A stretch of 64,000 nucleotides of DNA from Pseudomonas nitroreducens TX1 (GCF_000313755.1 NZ_AMZB01000091.1:1-64000), one strand, 5' to 3'. Positions 28,840 to 37,579 are shown, counted from the first letter of the stretch. Numbers and translations: made by a program. The notes: a model not told the origin generated them from the letters alone.

Positions 28840-29661
28840 ATGTCCCTCAACGGCAAGACCCTCTTCATCACCGGCGCCAGCCGTGGCATCGGTCGCGAGA
28901 TCGCCCTGCGCGCCGCGCGCGATGGCGCCAACATCGTCATCGCCGCCAAGAGCGCCGAGCCCCATCCGAAACTCGAAGGCACCATCTACAGCGTCGCCGG
29001 GGAAGTCGAGGCCGCCGGCGGCAAGGCGCTGGCCCTGCAACTGGACGTACGCGACGAAAACGCCGTGCGCGACGCCATGGCCAAGGCCGCCGAACACTTC
29101 GGCGGGATTGACGCGGTGATCAACAACGCCGGCGCGATCAAGCTGGTCGGCGTGGAGCGCCTGGAGCCCAAGCGCTTCGACCTGATGTACCAGATCAACA
29201 CCCGCGCCGTGATGGTCTGCAGCCAGGCCGCGCTGCCCTACCTGAAGCAGAGCAAGGGCCACATCCTCAGCCTGTCGCCGCCACTGAACATGGCCAACAA
29301 ATGGTTTGCCCAGCACGGGCCCTACACCGTCACCAAATACGGCATGAGCATGCTCACCCTTGGCATACACGAGGAGTTCAAGAAGTACGGCATCAGCGTC
29401 AACGCCCTGTGGCCCAAGACCATGATCGCCACCGCCGCCATCGAGTTCGAGCTGGGTAGCCGCGACGCCTTCAAGCGCGCGCGCACCCCGGCGATCATGG
29501 CTGACGCCGCCTACGCCATTCTCTCCAGCAGCGAGCGCAGCATCAGCGGACGCCTGCTGATCGACGAGGAGATCCTGCGCGAACAGGGCCAGAGCGACTT
29601 CGAGCACTATCGCTTCGACCCGGACGGCGGCAGCCTGGTGCCCGACCTGTTCCTTGACTGA
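28840..29661 (+). CDS. atuG: SDR family oxidoreductase AtuG (HSDL2-like)
   Basis: A 273-residue short-chain dehydrogenase. The coenzyme site TGASRGIG is at residues 11-18 and NNAGAI near 100. The catalytic set is intact: Ser in SLSPPLN and Tyr-x3-Lys in PYTVTKYGM. The motif order SPPLNMANKWF and AYxxxKYGMSM resembles HSDL2-type SDRs. Together with AtuB it has been proposed to oxidise citronellol or citronellal towards citronellate. No strong ribosome site precedes the ATG, only ACGGAGCC ten bases away. Confidence 0.87.
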   Translation: MSLNGKTLFITGASRGIGREIALRAARDGANIVIAAKSAEPHPKLEGTIYSVAGEVEAAGGKALALQLDVRDENAVRDAMAKAAEHFGGIDAVINNAGAIKLVGVERLEPKRFDLMYQINTRAVMVCSQAALPYLKQSKGHILSLSPPLNMANKWFAQHGPYTVTKYGMSMLTLGIHEEFKKYGISVNALWPKTMIATAAIEFELGSRDAFKRARTPAIMADAAYAILSSSERSISGRLLIDEEILREQGQSDFEHYRFDPDGGSLVPDLFLD

Positions 29662-29687
29662 CCGCCACCCACCGCACCGCGGCCAAC

Positions 29688-29715
29688 GGCGGATAACCGC
29701 AAGCGGTTATCCGCC
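29688..29715. repeat. 13-bp stem hairpin between atuG and atuH
   Basis: GGCGGATAACCGC and GCGGTTATCCGCC form a perfect 13-base stem with an AA loop. It resembles one arm of the repeat at 21905-21980. No T-run follows, so it is not a typical terminator. The rest of the 284-base gap holds no gene; only the atuH leader can be assigned. Confidence 0.6.
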
Positions 29716-29945
29716 CTGCCACCTCTCCCCCACGCGCGCCATGTCGCCATTTACCAATCGACACACTCCCGCCCTGGCCGTCCGGCCATCGCTTTCCAGA
29801 CTGCGATGAACGCACGCCCGATGCGTTTGCCGATCTGCCCTGCGCCACGCGCGCAACAGCCATAGGCGCACGTCGGACGACGACCTAGAGTCGCTCGCAA
29901 GCGTCTGCACGCCACAGACAACAATGACAATAAGGGCACGCGTCA

Positions 29946-31763
29946 ATGAGCCACGCCGATATCATCACCCCGACCCGCTTCCTCGCCCACCTGCCGGCCA
30001 CCCTCGGCCGCGTGCCACGCATGCTGCGCGGGCTGTACTACACCGGCATCCGCAACCGCGAGAAGAACCTCTCCCTGGGCTGGGCGCTGGAGCGCGCCGC
30101 ACGCCTCTATCCGGACAGCCCGGCGCTGATCGACGAACGTCGGCGCCTGTCCTATGCCCTCTTCAACGGCTGGGCCAACCGCCTGGCGCGGGCCTTCCAG
30201 GCCGAGGGCGTGGGCCACGCCAGCGTGGTCGCGGTGATGCTGGAGAACCGCGCCGAACTCATGGTGGTGCTCGCCGCCCTGGCCAAGCTCGGCGCCATCG
30301 GCGCGCTGGTGAATACCACCCAGCGCGGCCAGGTGCTCAGCCACAGCCTCAACCTGGTCAAGCCCAGCCACTTCGTGGTCGGCGAGGAGCTGCGCGAGGC
30401 TTTCGAGGACGTCCGCCCGGCCCTGGAGAACAGCGGCGGACGCTGCTACTGGATCGCCGACGGTGAGGAATCGGCGCAAGCTCCGGTCGGCTGGCAGAGC
30501 CTGATGCGACTGGCCCAGGAACAGGATTCCAACAACCTGCCGGAAACCGCCAAGGTCCGCCTGAAGGACGCCTGCTTCTACATCTACACCTCCGGTACCA
30601 CCGGCCTGCCGAAGGCCTCGATCATGAGCCACGGCAAGTGGATCAAGGCCTACGGCGGCTTTGGCCACTCCGGCCTGGGGCTGACCAACAGCGACGTGCT
30701 CTACCTGACCCTGCCCTGCTACCACAACAACGCCGTGACCGTCTGCTGGAGCGCCGTGCTCGCCGGCGGCGCGGCCATCGCCCTGCGCCGAAAGTTCTCC
30801 GCCAGCGCCTTCTGGAAGGACGTGCAGGCCTACCAGGCGACCTGCTTCGGCTACATCGGCGAGCTCTGCCGCTACCTGCTCAACCAGCCGGTATGCCCGG
30901 AGGAACGCGGCAACAGCCTCACCTGCATGATCGGCAACGGCCTGCGCCCGTCGATCTGGAACGAGTTCAAGGCGCGCTTCGGCATCGAGCGAATCACCGA
31001 GTTCTACGCCTCCAGCGAGGGCAACATCGGCTTCACCAACGTATTCAACTTCGATAATACGGTGGGCTTCTCGCCGGCAACCTACGCGATCGTCCGCTAC
31101 GACCTGGAAAACGACCAACCGGTGCGCAACGGCAAGGGTTTCATGGAAAAGGTCGACAAGGGCGAAGCCGGCCTGCTGATCAGCGAGATCAGCGACAAGT
31201 GGCCGTTCGACGGCTACACCGATCCGGCCAAGAGCGAAGCGGTGATCTACCGCAATGTGTTCAAGGAAGGCGATACCTGGTTCAACACCGGCGACCTGAT
31301 GCGCGACATCGGCTTCAAGCACACCCAGTTCGTCGACCGCCTGGGCGACACCTTCCGCTGGAAGGGCGAAAACGTCTCCACCACCGAAGTGGAAAACGCC
31401 CTGGGTGCATTCCCCGGCGTGGAGGATGCGGTGGTCTATGGCGTGGAAATTCCCGGCACCAACGGGCGCTGCGGCATGGCCGCTCTGCGCCTGGCCGACG
31501 GTTCCAGCCTCGACCCCGCACAACTCGCCGCGCACCTGGACCGCGAGCTGCCGGCCTATGCCGTGCCGCTGTTCCTGCGCCTGCTGACCCAGGTGGAGAC
31601 CACCGGAACCTTCAAGTACAAGAAGACCGACCTCAAGCGCAACGCTTATGACCCATCCTCAGTGAGCGAGGCGTTATACGTGCGCCTGCCCGGCGAAGCG
31701 GACTACCGGGCACTGGACAGGGCCCTGTTCGAAGCGATTCGCGACGGCGTGCACCGGTTCTGA
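29946..31763 (+). CDS. atuH: Acyl-CoA synthetase AtuH (FATP-like long-chain-acyl-CoA ligase)
   Basis: A 605-residue adenylate-forming enzyme. The ATP/AMP P-loop is YIYTSGTTGLPKASIMSH (about residues 212-229). The FATP-type motif is FYASSEGNIGF, the hinge region is WFNTGDLM, and the C-terminal region is DRLGDTFRWKGENVST. It should activate citronellate or related acids to CoA thioesters with ATP, the entry step for AtuD. An ATG at 29946 after ATAAGGGC gives the normal length. It is the last gene of the cluster; the next gene converges from the other strand. Confidence 0.9.
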   Translation: MSHADIITPTRFLAHLPATLGRVPRMLRGLYYTGIRNREKNLSLGWALERAARLYPDSPALIDERRRLSYALFNGWANRLARAFQAEGVGHASVVAVMLENRAELMVVLAALAKLGAIGALVNTTQRGQVLSHSLNLVKPSHFVVGEELREAFEDVRPALENSGGRCYWIADGEESAQAPVGWQSLMRLAQEQDSNNLPETAKVRLKDACFYIYTSGTTGLPKASIMSHGKWIKAYGGFGHSGLGLTNSDVLYLTLPCYHNNAVTVCWSAVLAGGAAIALRRKFSASAFWKDVQAYQATCFGYIGELCRYLLNQPVCPEERGNSLTCMIGNGLRPSIWNEFKARFGIERITEFYASSEGNIGFTNVFNFDNTVGFSPATYAIVRYDLENDQPVRNGKGFMEKVDKGEAGLLISEISDKWPFDGYTDPAKSEAVIYRNVFKEGDTWFNTGDLMRDIGFKHTQFVDRLGDTFRWKGENVSTTEVENALGAFPGVEDAVVYGVEIPGTNGRCGMAALRLADGSSLDPAQLAAHLDRELPAYAVPLFLRLLTQVETTGTFKYKKTDLKRNAYDPSSVSEALYVRLPGEADYRALDRALFEAIRDGVHRF

Positions 31764-31793
31764 CGACCTCGCCCACAAGGGCAGAGGCTGCGA

Positions 31794-32363
31794 TCAGTTG
31801 CGGAACTTGAACTGCAGTTCAGCGCCGCGGATATCCGAGTGCCAACTGTCATCGTTGGCCTCGCGTTCATTGGGTTCGCGCTGGATCAACCGACCGCCGA
31901 CCTCGAACGGGCTCTGCCCGACCTTCTCGCCGAACATCGGCGGCAGGATCGGCTTCTCCTCGAGCACGGTGACGGGATCGTCCGCCTGTTCCTGTTGCAG
32001 CAGATCCCTGGGCAGGCGCAGATCGAGCTTCACAGGCGGCAGCGGCTGCTTGACTACGGGATCGACCGGCTTCTTCACCTGTGCCGGGGTTTTCGAAGGC
32101 GCTTTGGCTTCCGGCTTTATCGCCGCCTCGACGGCGGGCGCCCTGGGCGACGCTACGGCCTTGGCGGCGGCAGGCTTGGCCTCATCCTCGCGCGGCTGCT
32201 CAGCAGCAGGCTTGGGCGCAGGCGCACTGGCCGCCTCCGGCGTCACTGCTGCGGCAGGCGCGGGAGCTGCAACCGGAGTGGCAGCCTTGTCCTTGTGCTC
32301 GTCACCGCAGGCGACGAGCAGCAGGGACAAACTGGCGACAATGAGGATTCGGTTTTTTTTCAT
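31794..32363 (-). CDS. Pro/Ala/Lys-rich putative lipoprotein
   Basis: A 189-residue protein of unknown function. The N-terminus MKKNRILIVASLSLLLVACG has a lipobox ending at Cys19. Residues about 28-118 are a low-complexity Ala/Pro/Lys/Glu linker, probably disordered and long enough to reach into peptidoglycan. The last 70 residues are less repetitive (LDLRLPRDLLQQEQ, PPMFGEKVGQSPFEVGGRL) and could be the functional part. The start at 32363 gives the signal peptide at the N-terminus. It lies downstream of, and could be co-transcribed with, the sigma/anti-sigma pair. Confidence 0.75.
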   Translation of the reverse strand: MKKNRILIVASLSLLLVACGDEHKDKAATPVAAPAPAAAVTPEAASAPAPKPAAEQPREDEAKPAAAKAVASPRAPAVEAAIKPEAKAPSKTPAQVKKPVDPVVKQPLPPVKLDLRLPRDLLQQEQADDPVTVLEEKPILPPMFGEKVGQSPFEVGGRLIQREPNEREANDDSWHSDIRGAELQFKFRN

Positions 32364-32490
32364 GGAGCGGACCGTCAGAAAACCGCGCAATGCTGGCGCG
32401 AGATTCATTGCAGGGCAAGAGGCTTGCCGTAACAAGCCTTCTACGACCGAACAATCTGACAGAACAGGGCTGAACCCGGCCTGTCATTGA

Positions 32491-33183
32491 TCAAGGATTG
32501 TCCGTCAGTTCCTTCAGAGCCTTGTCGATATCCAGGTTGGGAAAGCGCTGGCGCAGGCTCTCACGTACAAGTTCCGCCTCTGCCTTCAGACCCTTGCCTT
32601 GCAAGTCGCGTAGGTGCAACAGACTGGTACGCGGCTCACCAGCCTCCTCCGCGAACGCTTGCAGCTTCTCTTGGACCCGCATGTCAGGCTGAACCTGATC
32701 GTCAGAAAGTTGACGCACCTCGGCTTTAGCGCTGTCCACCGCCTTCTTTTTGCTCATCGGCGCCGGCTTGGCGAGTTCTTCCATGGCGCCCCCCGCAGCA
32801 GCGCTATCCATACTCGGCTGCGCCGCATAGGGCGCGGCAGCCGGAGCCGCTGGCGGCGCCATGGCCGGTGCGGGAGCCGGCGCACGCATCATCGCTGGGG
32901 CGGCTGGCGCGTCAAAGCGATCCGGCGCCTCTTCGTAGGTGCGCAGGGTCAGGCTCAGGCCGATACCCAGGGTCGCCAGGCCTGCCACAGCGACGCCCCA
33001 GCGCTGGCGGCTGCCAGCGCCCACCAGCCAGCGGTGCAGGCGCTGGGCCAAACCCGGTTTCTGCTCCTGCGTGGCGGCACGAGCGGCGGCCAGGATGCGC
33101 GCGTCCAACTGCGCCGACGGCTGCTCATCGCTGTGCCGGCGGTAGTGCTCGAGCAGGTCCTGCTCGTGCGAATCGCGGTTCAT
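32491..33183 (-). CDS. sbrR: Anti-sigma factor-like membrane protein (SbrR-like)
   Basis: A 230-residue single-pass protein. Residues 1-58 form a cytosolic N-terminus fit to bind a sigma factor. A transmembrane helix is near 62-80 (WGVAVAGLATLGIGLSLTL). An Ala/Pro/Met-rich periplasmic linker follows to about 140, then a folded C-terminal helical part (LLHLRDLQGKGLKAEAELVRESLRQRFP). Its start overlaps the sigma-factor stop (ATGA). In P. aeruginosa the pair at this location is SbrI/SbrR, which controls swarming and biofilm formation. The symbol is based on this synteny. Confidence 0.78.
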   Translation of the reverse strand: MNRDSHEQDLLEHYRRHSDEQPSAQLDARILAAARAATQEQKPGLAQRLHRWLVGAGSRQRWGVAVAGLATLGIGLSLTLRTYEEAPDRFDAPAAPAMMRAPAPAPAMAPPAAPAAAPYAAQPSMDSAAAGGAMEELAKPAPMSKKKAVDSAKAEVRQLSDDQVQPDMRVQEKLQAFAEEAGEPRTSLLHLRDLQGKGLKAEAELVRESLRQRFPNLDIDKALKELTDNP

Positions 33184-33773
33184 GGGCTCACCTCCTCGGT
33201 CACCGACGGGTCGGACAACAACCGACGCAGTTTCTGCATGGCATAGCGAAGCCGGCTCTTCACCGTTTCGGCCGGAGTTTTCGTCAGCTCGGCAATTTCG
33301 TTCAGCTCCAGGTCACCGTGGGTGCGCAGCAGGAACACTTCGCGCTGCTCCTGGGGCAGTGACTCCAGCGCACCCTGCAGGCGTTGCTGGTCGCGGCTCA
33401 GGCTCAGCTCGCGCTCGGGGTCGACGCTTTCGCCGGCCAGCGCCTCGCCGTGCAGCTGCTCGTCGAAACGCTCCTGACGGCCCTGGTGGCGGCCGAGCTT
33501 GCGCCAATGGTCGATCAGGCGGTTACGGCCGATCTGGTACAGCCAGGTCTTGAAGCTGGCCGCACCCAGCGGCTGGCTGTCGCTACGAATCAGGCTCATC
33601 CAGGTTTCCTGGAACACTTCCTCGGCCTGGGCGTGATCGCCACACAGGCCGCAAAGGAAACGGAACAGGCCCAGGCGATGGCGAGCGTAAAGCTCGCCGA
33701 AAGCTTCGGCGTCGCCGTGTCGATAGCGCCGCAGCAACGCCGCGTCGTTTTCATCCGTGAGGGGTGTCTTCAA
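33180..33773 (-). CDS. sbrI: ECF family RNA polymerase sigma factor (SbrI-like)
   Basis: A 197-residue ECF sigma factor. Region 2 contains AFGELYARHRLGLFRFLCGLCGDHAQAEEVFQETW and region 4 contains LPQEQREVFLLRTHGDLELNEIAELTKTPAETVKSRLRYAMQKL. It is cotranslated with the anti-sigma gene. The start is uncertain: the only in-frame ATG (33899) would add 42 residues unlike any sigma factor. The TTG at 33773, giving LKTPLTDENDAALLRRY, fits the family length and is used here. A GGATCGAGAG stretch sits directly upstream. Confidence 0.82.
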   Translation of the reverse strand: MKTPLTDENDAALLRRYRHGDAEAFGELYARHRLGLFRFLCGLCGDHAQAEEVFQETWMSLIRSDSQPLGAASFKTWLYQIGRNRLIDHWRKLGRHQGRQERFDEQLHGEALAGESVDPERELSLSRDQQRLQGALESLPQEQREVFLLRTHGDLELNEIAELTKTPAETVKSRLRYAMQKLRRLLSDPSVTEEVSP

Positions 33774-33980
33774 CTCTCTCGATCCATTGCGTGGCGGGTG
33801 TCGGCTGGCGTCTCGCCAGTGGCCGAGTATCGCCGATGGCGCGGGCGCCGGGGTAGCGCGATGGCGGGCAGGCAGAAGCCCGGGTGTGGCAAGCGGCACG
33901 GCGGCAGCCTCGTCGAGGGGTCAACTCCCTTGGACGAGACGACGCGGGTATATGGGTTAGCGCCGATATGAAGCTATCGC

Positions 33981-34051
33981 GTAGGAGCGGACTGCGTCCG
34001 CGATAGGCCCGCCTCTTGCCGGATACCATCGCGGACGCAGTCCGCTCCTAC
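33981..34051. repeat. Perfect 24-bp inverted repeat (GTAGGAGCGGACTGCGTCC family)
   Basis: Arms at 33981-34004 and 34028-34051 are perfect reverse complements separated by 23 bases. It shares only the outer GTAGGAGC with the REP family at 10-74, so it is a second family. A decayed copy lies at 19056-19158. Confidence 0.85.
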
Positions 34052-34064
34052 GCAAGCCAAGCTC

Positions 34065-35504
34065 CTACGCGGCGATCAGTTCTTCCTGGCAGAGCTGGCA
34101 GGCCAGCATGCCGAGGGTCATGATCGCGCGCTCCGCCTCGCGGTCCCAGGGGATGCCGCAGGTCAGCCGCAGGCAATTATTGAACTGCTCGGTGTTACTG
34201 AAGATCAGCCCCGGGGCGATGCTGATGCCCTGCTCCAGCGCGCGCACATGCAACTCCTTGGTGTTTACCTTGGCCGGCAGGCTGACCCAGAGGATGAAGC
34301 CGCCCTTGGGCCGGGTCATCTGCGTGCCTTCGGGGAAGTATTGCTGCACCGCCAACTGGTAAGCGGTCATGTTCTTCCGGTATTCCTGGCGGATGTAGCG
34401 CAGGTGCCGGTCGTAGCCGCCGTTCTCCAGGTACGCCGCCACACCCATTTGGGTGACGGTGCACGCCGAATGGGTGGTGAAGGTCTGCAGGCGACGGATT
34501 TCCTCCTGGTAGCGCTCGGTGATGATCCAGCCGATACGCACGCCGGGGGAAATGGTCTTGGAGAAGCTGGAGCAATACACCACGCGGCCGTCACGGTCGT
34601 GAGCCTTGAGCGCCTTGGTCTGGCCCTGGTCGAACATCAGCTCGCCGTAAATGTCGTCCTCGATCACCCCGATGTTGTGCTCGGCGGTGAGCTTGAGCAA
34701 CGCCTTCTGGCGGTCTTCCGGAATGGTGCCGCCCAGCGGGTTGCTCAGGCGCGCGGTCAGTACCAGCGCCTTGATCGGCCATTGGTTGGCGGCCAGTTGC
34801 AGCGCTTCCAGGCTGATGCCGGTGAGCGGATCGCTGGGGATTTCTATGACCTTCAGGCCGAGGATGTCGGCCAACTGCAGAAGGCCGTAGTAGCTCGGCG
34901 ACTCGGTGGCGATCAGGTCGCCCGCGCGGGTCATCACGCGCAAGGCCATGTGGATCGCGTCCACGCAGCCATGGGTGATGGTTACCTGGGTCGGATCGAC
35001 CACCACACCGGCATCGCGCATGCGGATCGCCACCTGGCGGCGCAGCGGCTCGTAGCCGGGGCTGAACATGTAGCTGAAGGCGCGCGGGCTGGAGAAGCGC
35101 GTGACCTTGGCCAACTGCTGGTGCAGCGCGCGGACGGGAAGGTAATCCACGTGCGGCACAGCGGCGCCCAGCGGGAACACGCCTTCGCGGCGCGCCTCGG
35201 CGAGCACCTGGTTGATGATGCTGCTGCGGGTTACCAGGCCTGGCCGCTCGACGCGGGCGATATCCGGGGTCGAGGCGGTCAGCGCCGGTGTGCGGTGCAC
35301 ATAGAAGCCTGACTGCGGGCGAGCGCGGATCAGCCCCTGGTCTTCAAGGGTGGCGTAGGCCTGGAGCACCGTGGCATGGCTGACGTTGAGCTGCGTACTG
35401 AGCTTGCGCACGGACGGCACGCGCTCGCCCGGCTGGTAGACACCACGACGGATGTCTTCCGCCAGTTGCTGGGCGATACGCTGGTACAGCAGCAGATTGG
35501 ACAT
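34065..35504 (-). CDS. MocR-type GntR/aminotransferase transcriptional regulator
   Basis: A 479-residue fusion. The N-terminal GntR winged helix (about 1-70) reads LAEDIRRGVYQPGERVPSVRKLSTQLNVSHATV. The C-terminal fold-type I aminotransferase domain (about 95-475) has the PLP-binding Lys in YCSSFSKTISPGVRIGW. Such proteins are regulators that sense PLP or amino compounds. The second ATG (35504, MSNLLLYQ) is nine bases after GAGGG and is preferred over the ATG at 35513, which abuts it. The upstream region has four ACAGT half-sites. Confidence 0.87.
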   Translation of the reverse strand: MSNLLLYQRIAQQLAEDIRRGVYQPGERVPSVRKLSTQLNVSHATVLQAYATLEDQGLIRARPQSGFYVHRTPALTASTPDIARVERPGLVTRSSIINQVLAEARREGVFPLGAAVPHVDYLPVRALHQQLAKVTRFSSPRAFSYMFSPGYEPLRRQVAIRMRDAGVVVDPTQVTITHGCVDAIHMALRVMTRAGDLIATESPSYYGLLQLADILGLKVIEIPSDPLTGISLEALQLAANQWPIKALVLTARLSNPLGGTIPEDRQKALLKLTAEHNIGVIEDDIYGELMFDQGQTKALKAHDRDGRVVYCSSFSKTISPGVRIGWIITERYQEEIRRLQTFTTHSACTVTQMGVAAYLENGGYDRHLRYIRQEYRKNMTAYQLAVQQYFPEGTQMTRPKGGFILWVSLPAKVNTKELHVRALEQGISIAPGLIFSNTEQFNNCLRLTCGIPWDREAERAIMTLGMLACQLCQEELIAA

Positions 35505-35533
35505 GACGGCCATCCCTCGGGCTTTGAACCGAA

Positions 35534-35593
35534 ACAGTAGCCAAAAACGGCAAACTGTTCCAGAACAGTCAGAGGTATTCCGTCCGATACAGT
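35534..35593. promoter_or_regulatory. Cluster of ACAGT half-sites upstream of the MocR gene
   Basis: ACAGT occurs at 35534-35538, 35565-35569 and 35589-35593, and its complement ACTGT at 35554-35558. The central two form ACTGTTC-CA-GAACAGT, a perfect 7-base inverted repeat. Several MocR regulators bind AACTGT/ACAGTT repeats, so autoregulation is likely. Confidence 0.45.
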
Positions 35594-35606
35594 TACGCTG
35601 CTCTGC

Positions 35607-36245
35607 TCAGATCTCGCCGAGCCAATCCAGAAGTCCCGCGACCACCAGTTGTGCATCCGTGGTCAGGCCGAGCTTCTGCATGGCATTGCGCTTGTGGGTG
35701 CTGATGGTGGAAACGCTGCGATTGGTCCGCTCGGCGATTTCCCCCACCGTGGCGCCATGGGCCAGGCGGCGGATGATGTCGATCTCGGTCGGACTCAGCG
35801 GCTTGCCGGTGTGGCGCGGCGGCCGCAGCATCGGGTCGATGTAGGTCTCGCCCTTGCCGATGCGGGCGAAGGCTTCATCCAGCAAGGACAGCGGGTTGCG
35901 CTTGCAGACATAGCCCACGGCGCCGCACTTGACCGCTGCAGTCGCCAGCAGCGGCGCCCCCATGACCGAGTAGACCAGTACAGGCACCTCCGGATGGTGG
36001 CGCTGCAGCCATTCGATCAGGTGCACGCCATCACGCCCACGGGCGCCGGGCAATGCCAGTTCGACGATGGCCAGATCAACCTCCGGATGGGCCGTGAGCA
36101 CATCCAGCAGGCTGTCGGTATCGCTGACGAAGGCTTTCACCTGTGCCAGCTCGCGCTCCAGCAGATAGCGCTCCAGACCCCAGCCGATCATCGGTTGCGG
36201 GTCCGCCACGATTACATTGAAAAGCTTCTTTTCCGATGACATCAC
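35607..36245 (-). CDS. atvR: Atypical LuxR/NarL-family orphan response regulator (AtvR-like)
   Basis: A 212-residue regulator with an N-terminal receiver (about 9-125) and a C-terminal LuxR helix-turn-helix (about 148-205, LSPTEIDIIRRLAHGATVGEIAERTNRSVSTISTHK). The position of the phosphoacceptor Asp is Glu (VDLAIVELALPG), and one Mg-binding acidic residue is Pro (VADPQP). The switch Ser and Lys remain. It may be permanently active or controlled without phosphate. P. aeruginosa AtvR at the equivalent locus has the same Asp-to-Glu change and acts in hypoxia and denitrification; identity is inferred from that. Confidence 0.82.
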   Translation of the reverse strand: MMSSEKKLFNVIVADPQPMIGWGLERYLLERELAQVKAFVSDTDSLLDVLTAHPEVDLAIVELALPGARGRDGVHLIEWLQRHHPEVPVLVYSVMGAPLLATAAVKCGAVGYVCKRNPLSLLDEAFARIGKGETYIDPMLRPPRHTGKPLSPTEIDIIRRLAHGATVGEIAERTNRSVSTISTHKRNAMQKLGLTTDAQLVVAGLLDWLGEI

Positions 36246-36336
36246 GTTCTCTCATCTACAGCTCCCCCGAGGGGATTAGTCGCACTCGGCTATTTTCGCC
36301 AAGCTGCCACTCGAAAGATTTCGAGATCCCCCTGAC

Positions 36337-36370
36337 GAAAAACCCCGGAGCCAAGGCTGCCGGGGTTTTC
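36337..36370 (-). terminator. Terminator downstream of the OmpA-family lipoprotein gene
   Basis: AAACCCCGG and CCGGGGTTT form a 9-base stem, followed on the minus strand by TTTTTCG. It lies 26 bases after the stop codon at 36396. Confidence 0.75.
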
Positions 36371-36395
36371 CTGTGACGGGATATTACGAGAGCTG

Positions 36396-37223
36396 TCAGC
36401 GTTCGGCGCCGAGCTGGCCCTTTTCGTCGGAGAAGACGATCTCCACCCGGCGGTTCTGCGCACGACCAAGGGAAGACGCGTTATCCGAAACCGGATAAGC
36501 CTCGCCATAGCCCTGCACCTGAACGCGCTTCGCGTCCACGCCCAGATCGGTCAGCGCATCCGCCACGGCTTGTGCGCGATCCTTGGACAATTGCAGGTTC
36601 TGCTCGCGGTCGCCTTCAGCATCGGTATAGCCCTCGATGCGGATGACCCGGCGCGGGTTGAGCTGGAGGAACTGCACCACCTTGAGCACGGTGCGGTTGG
36701 CGGCCGGCTTGAGGTCCGCTTCGCCGCTGTCGAACAGCACGTCGCCGAGGGTCAGCACCAGGCCGCGCTCGGTCTCGTTGGTGGCCAGGCTGACCATCTG
36801 CTGCTCCAGCCACTTGCTCTGTTCCTGCACATTGAGCAGGCGCGCTTCGCGCATCGCCAGCTGCAGGCGCTCGCGCTCCAGTTGCTGTTTGAGCAGGCGC
36901 TCCTGGTTCAGCGCCAGGTTGCTGTGTTCGCGGGCTATCTCGCTGTAGCGCTGGCTGAGGTAGGAATACTGCAGCACATCGTCGCTGCTGCCCCAGTAGT
37001 TGGACAGGCGCTCGGCGCGGGCCAGCGATTCGCCCGCACGTATCACGTCCTTGGGCGCGCTGCGCAGCACCGAGGAGTCTTCCTTCACGGCCTGGAATTG
37101 CCCTCGCGCCTGTTCCAGCGACTTCTCGCTGAGCTGGCTGTTGGCGCAGCCAGCCAATAGCGCGACCAAGCCCAGTGTACCGATCCGGGAAGCACTGCGG
37201 CGCAACAGTTTCAGGGAAGTCAT
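36396..37223 (-). CDS. OmpA family lipoprotein
   Basis: A 275-residue outer-membrane lipoprotein. The signal ends in the lipobox LLAGC (Cys26). Residues about 30-150 are helical and coiled-coil-like, akin to DUF4398 (REHSNLALNQERLLKQQLERERLQLAMREARL). The C-terminal OmpA domain (about 155-270) carries the peptidoglycan-binding set TLGDVLFDSGEADLKP and EGYTDAEGDREQNLQLSKDRA. It should tie the outer membrane to the cell wall. It overlaps the upstream DUF4398 lipoprotein gene by four bases (ATGA). Confidence 0.87.
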   Translation of the reverse strand: MTSLKLLRRSASRIGTLGLVALLAGCANSQLSEKSLEQARGQFQAVKEDSSVLRSAPKDVIRAGESLARAERLSNYWGSSDDVLQYSYLSQRYSEIAREHSNLALNQERLLKQQLERERLQLAMREARLLNVQEQSKWLEQQMVSLATNETERGLVLTLGDVLFDSGEADLKPAANRTVLKVVQFLQLNPRRVIRIEGYTDAEGDREQNLQLSKDRAQAVADALTDLGVDAKRVQVQGYGEAYPVSDNASSLGRAQNRRVEIVFSDEKGQLGAER

Positions 37224-37579
37224 TGCACTTCTCCCAACTGTTTGCGCAGACGGTTGATGCTCTTGGTCTGCTCGGCCAGTTGCTCCGAGCTCTTGCGCGT
37301 GAGCTCCCTGGCTTCGGCCAGGCGGGCGTCGAGCTCGGCCTGTTCGGCCAGTTGCCGCGCCTTCTTGTTCGAACCGACCGCCAGGGCTCCCTTGGCGGCC
37401 TGGTATTTGTCCTCGGCAAGCTTGAGCTCGGCCACGTCATCGGTGGCCCCCACGGCCTTGGCCTGCTCCAGCGCCTGCTCGGTGAGACGCATCTGTTCGT
37501 TGGGTGCCGGGTCGTTCGTCGCGCAGCCGGCCACTGCAAACAAAGCCAGGCCGGCGACCATCATCCGTCGATTGATCAC
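37220..37579 (-). CDS. DUF4398 domain-containing lipoprotein
   Basis: A 119-residue lipoprotein with lipobox VAGC (Cys19) and a helical DUF4398 domain: AVGATDDVAELKLAEDKYQAAKGALAVGSNKKARQLAEQAELDARLAEA. The last 30 residues are probably coiled coil. It is coupled to the OmpA-family gene, whose N-terminal half has a similar helical pattern, so the two products may pair. Function is unknown. Confidence 0.83.
   Translation of the reverse strand: MINRRMMVAGLALFAVAGCATNDPAPNEQMRLTEQALEQAKAVGATDDVAELKLAEDKYQAAKGALAVGSNKKARQLAEQAELDARLAEARELTRKSSEQLAEQTKSINRLRKQLGEVQ

Noticed and set aside
29688-29715. Hairpin between atuG and atuH as a terminator
   Set aside because: No T-run on either side, and it resembles an arm of the repeat at 21905-21980.
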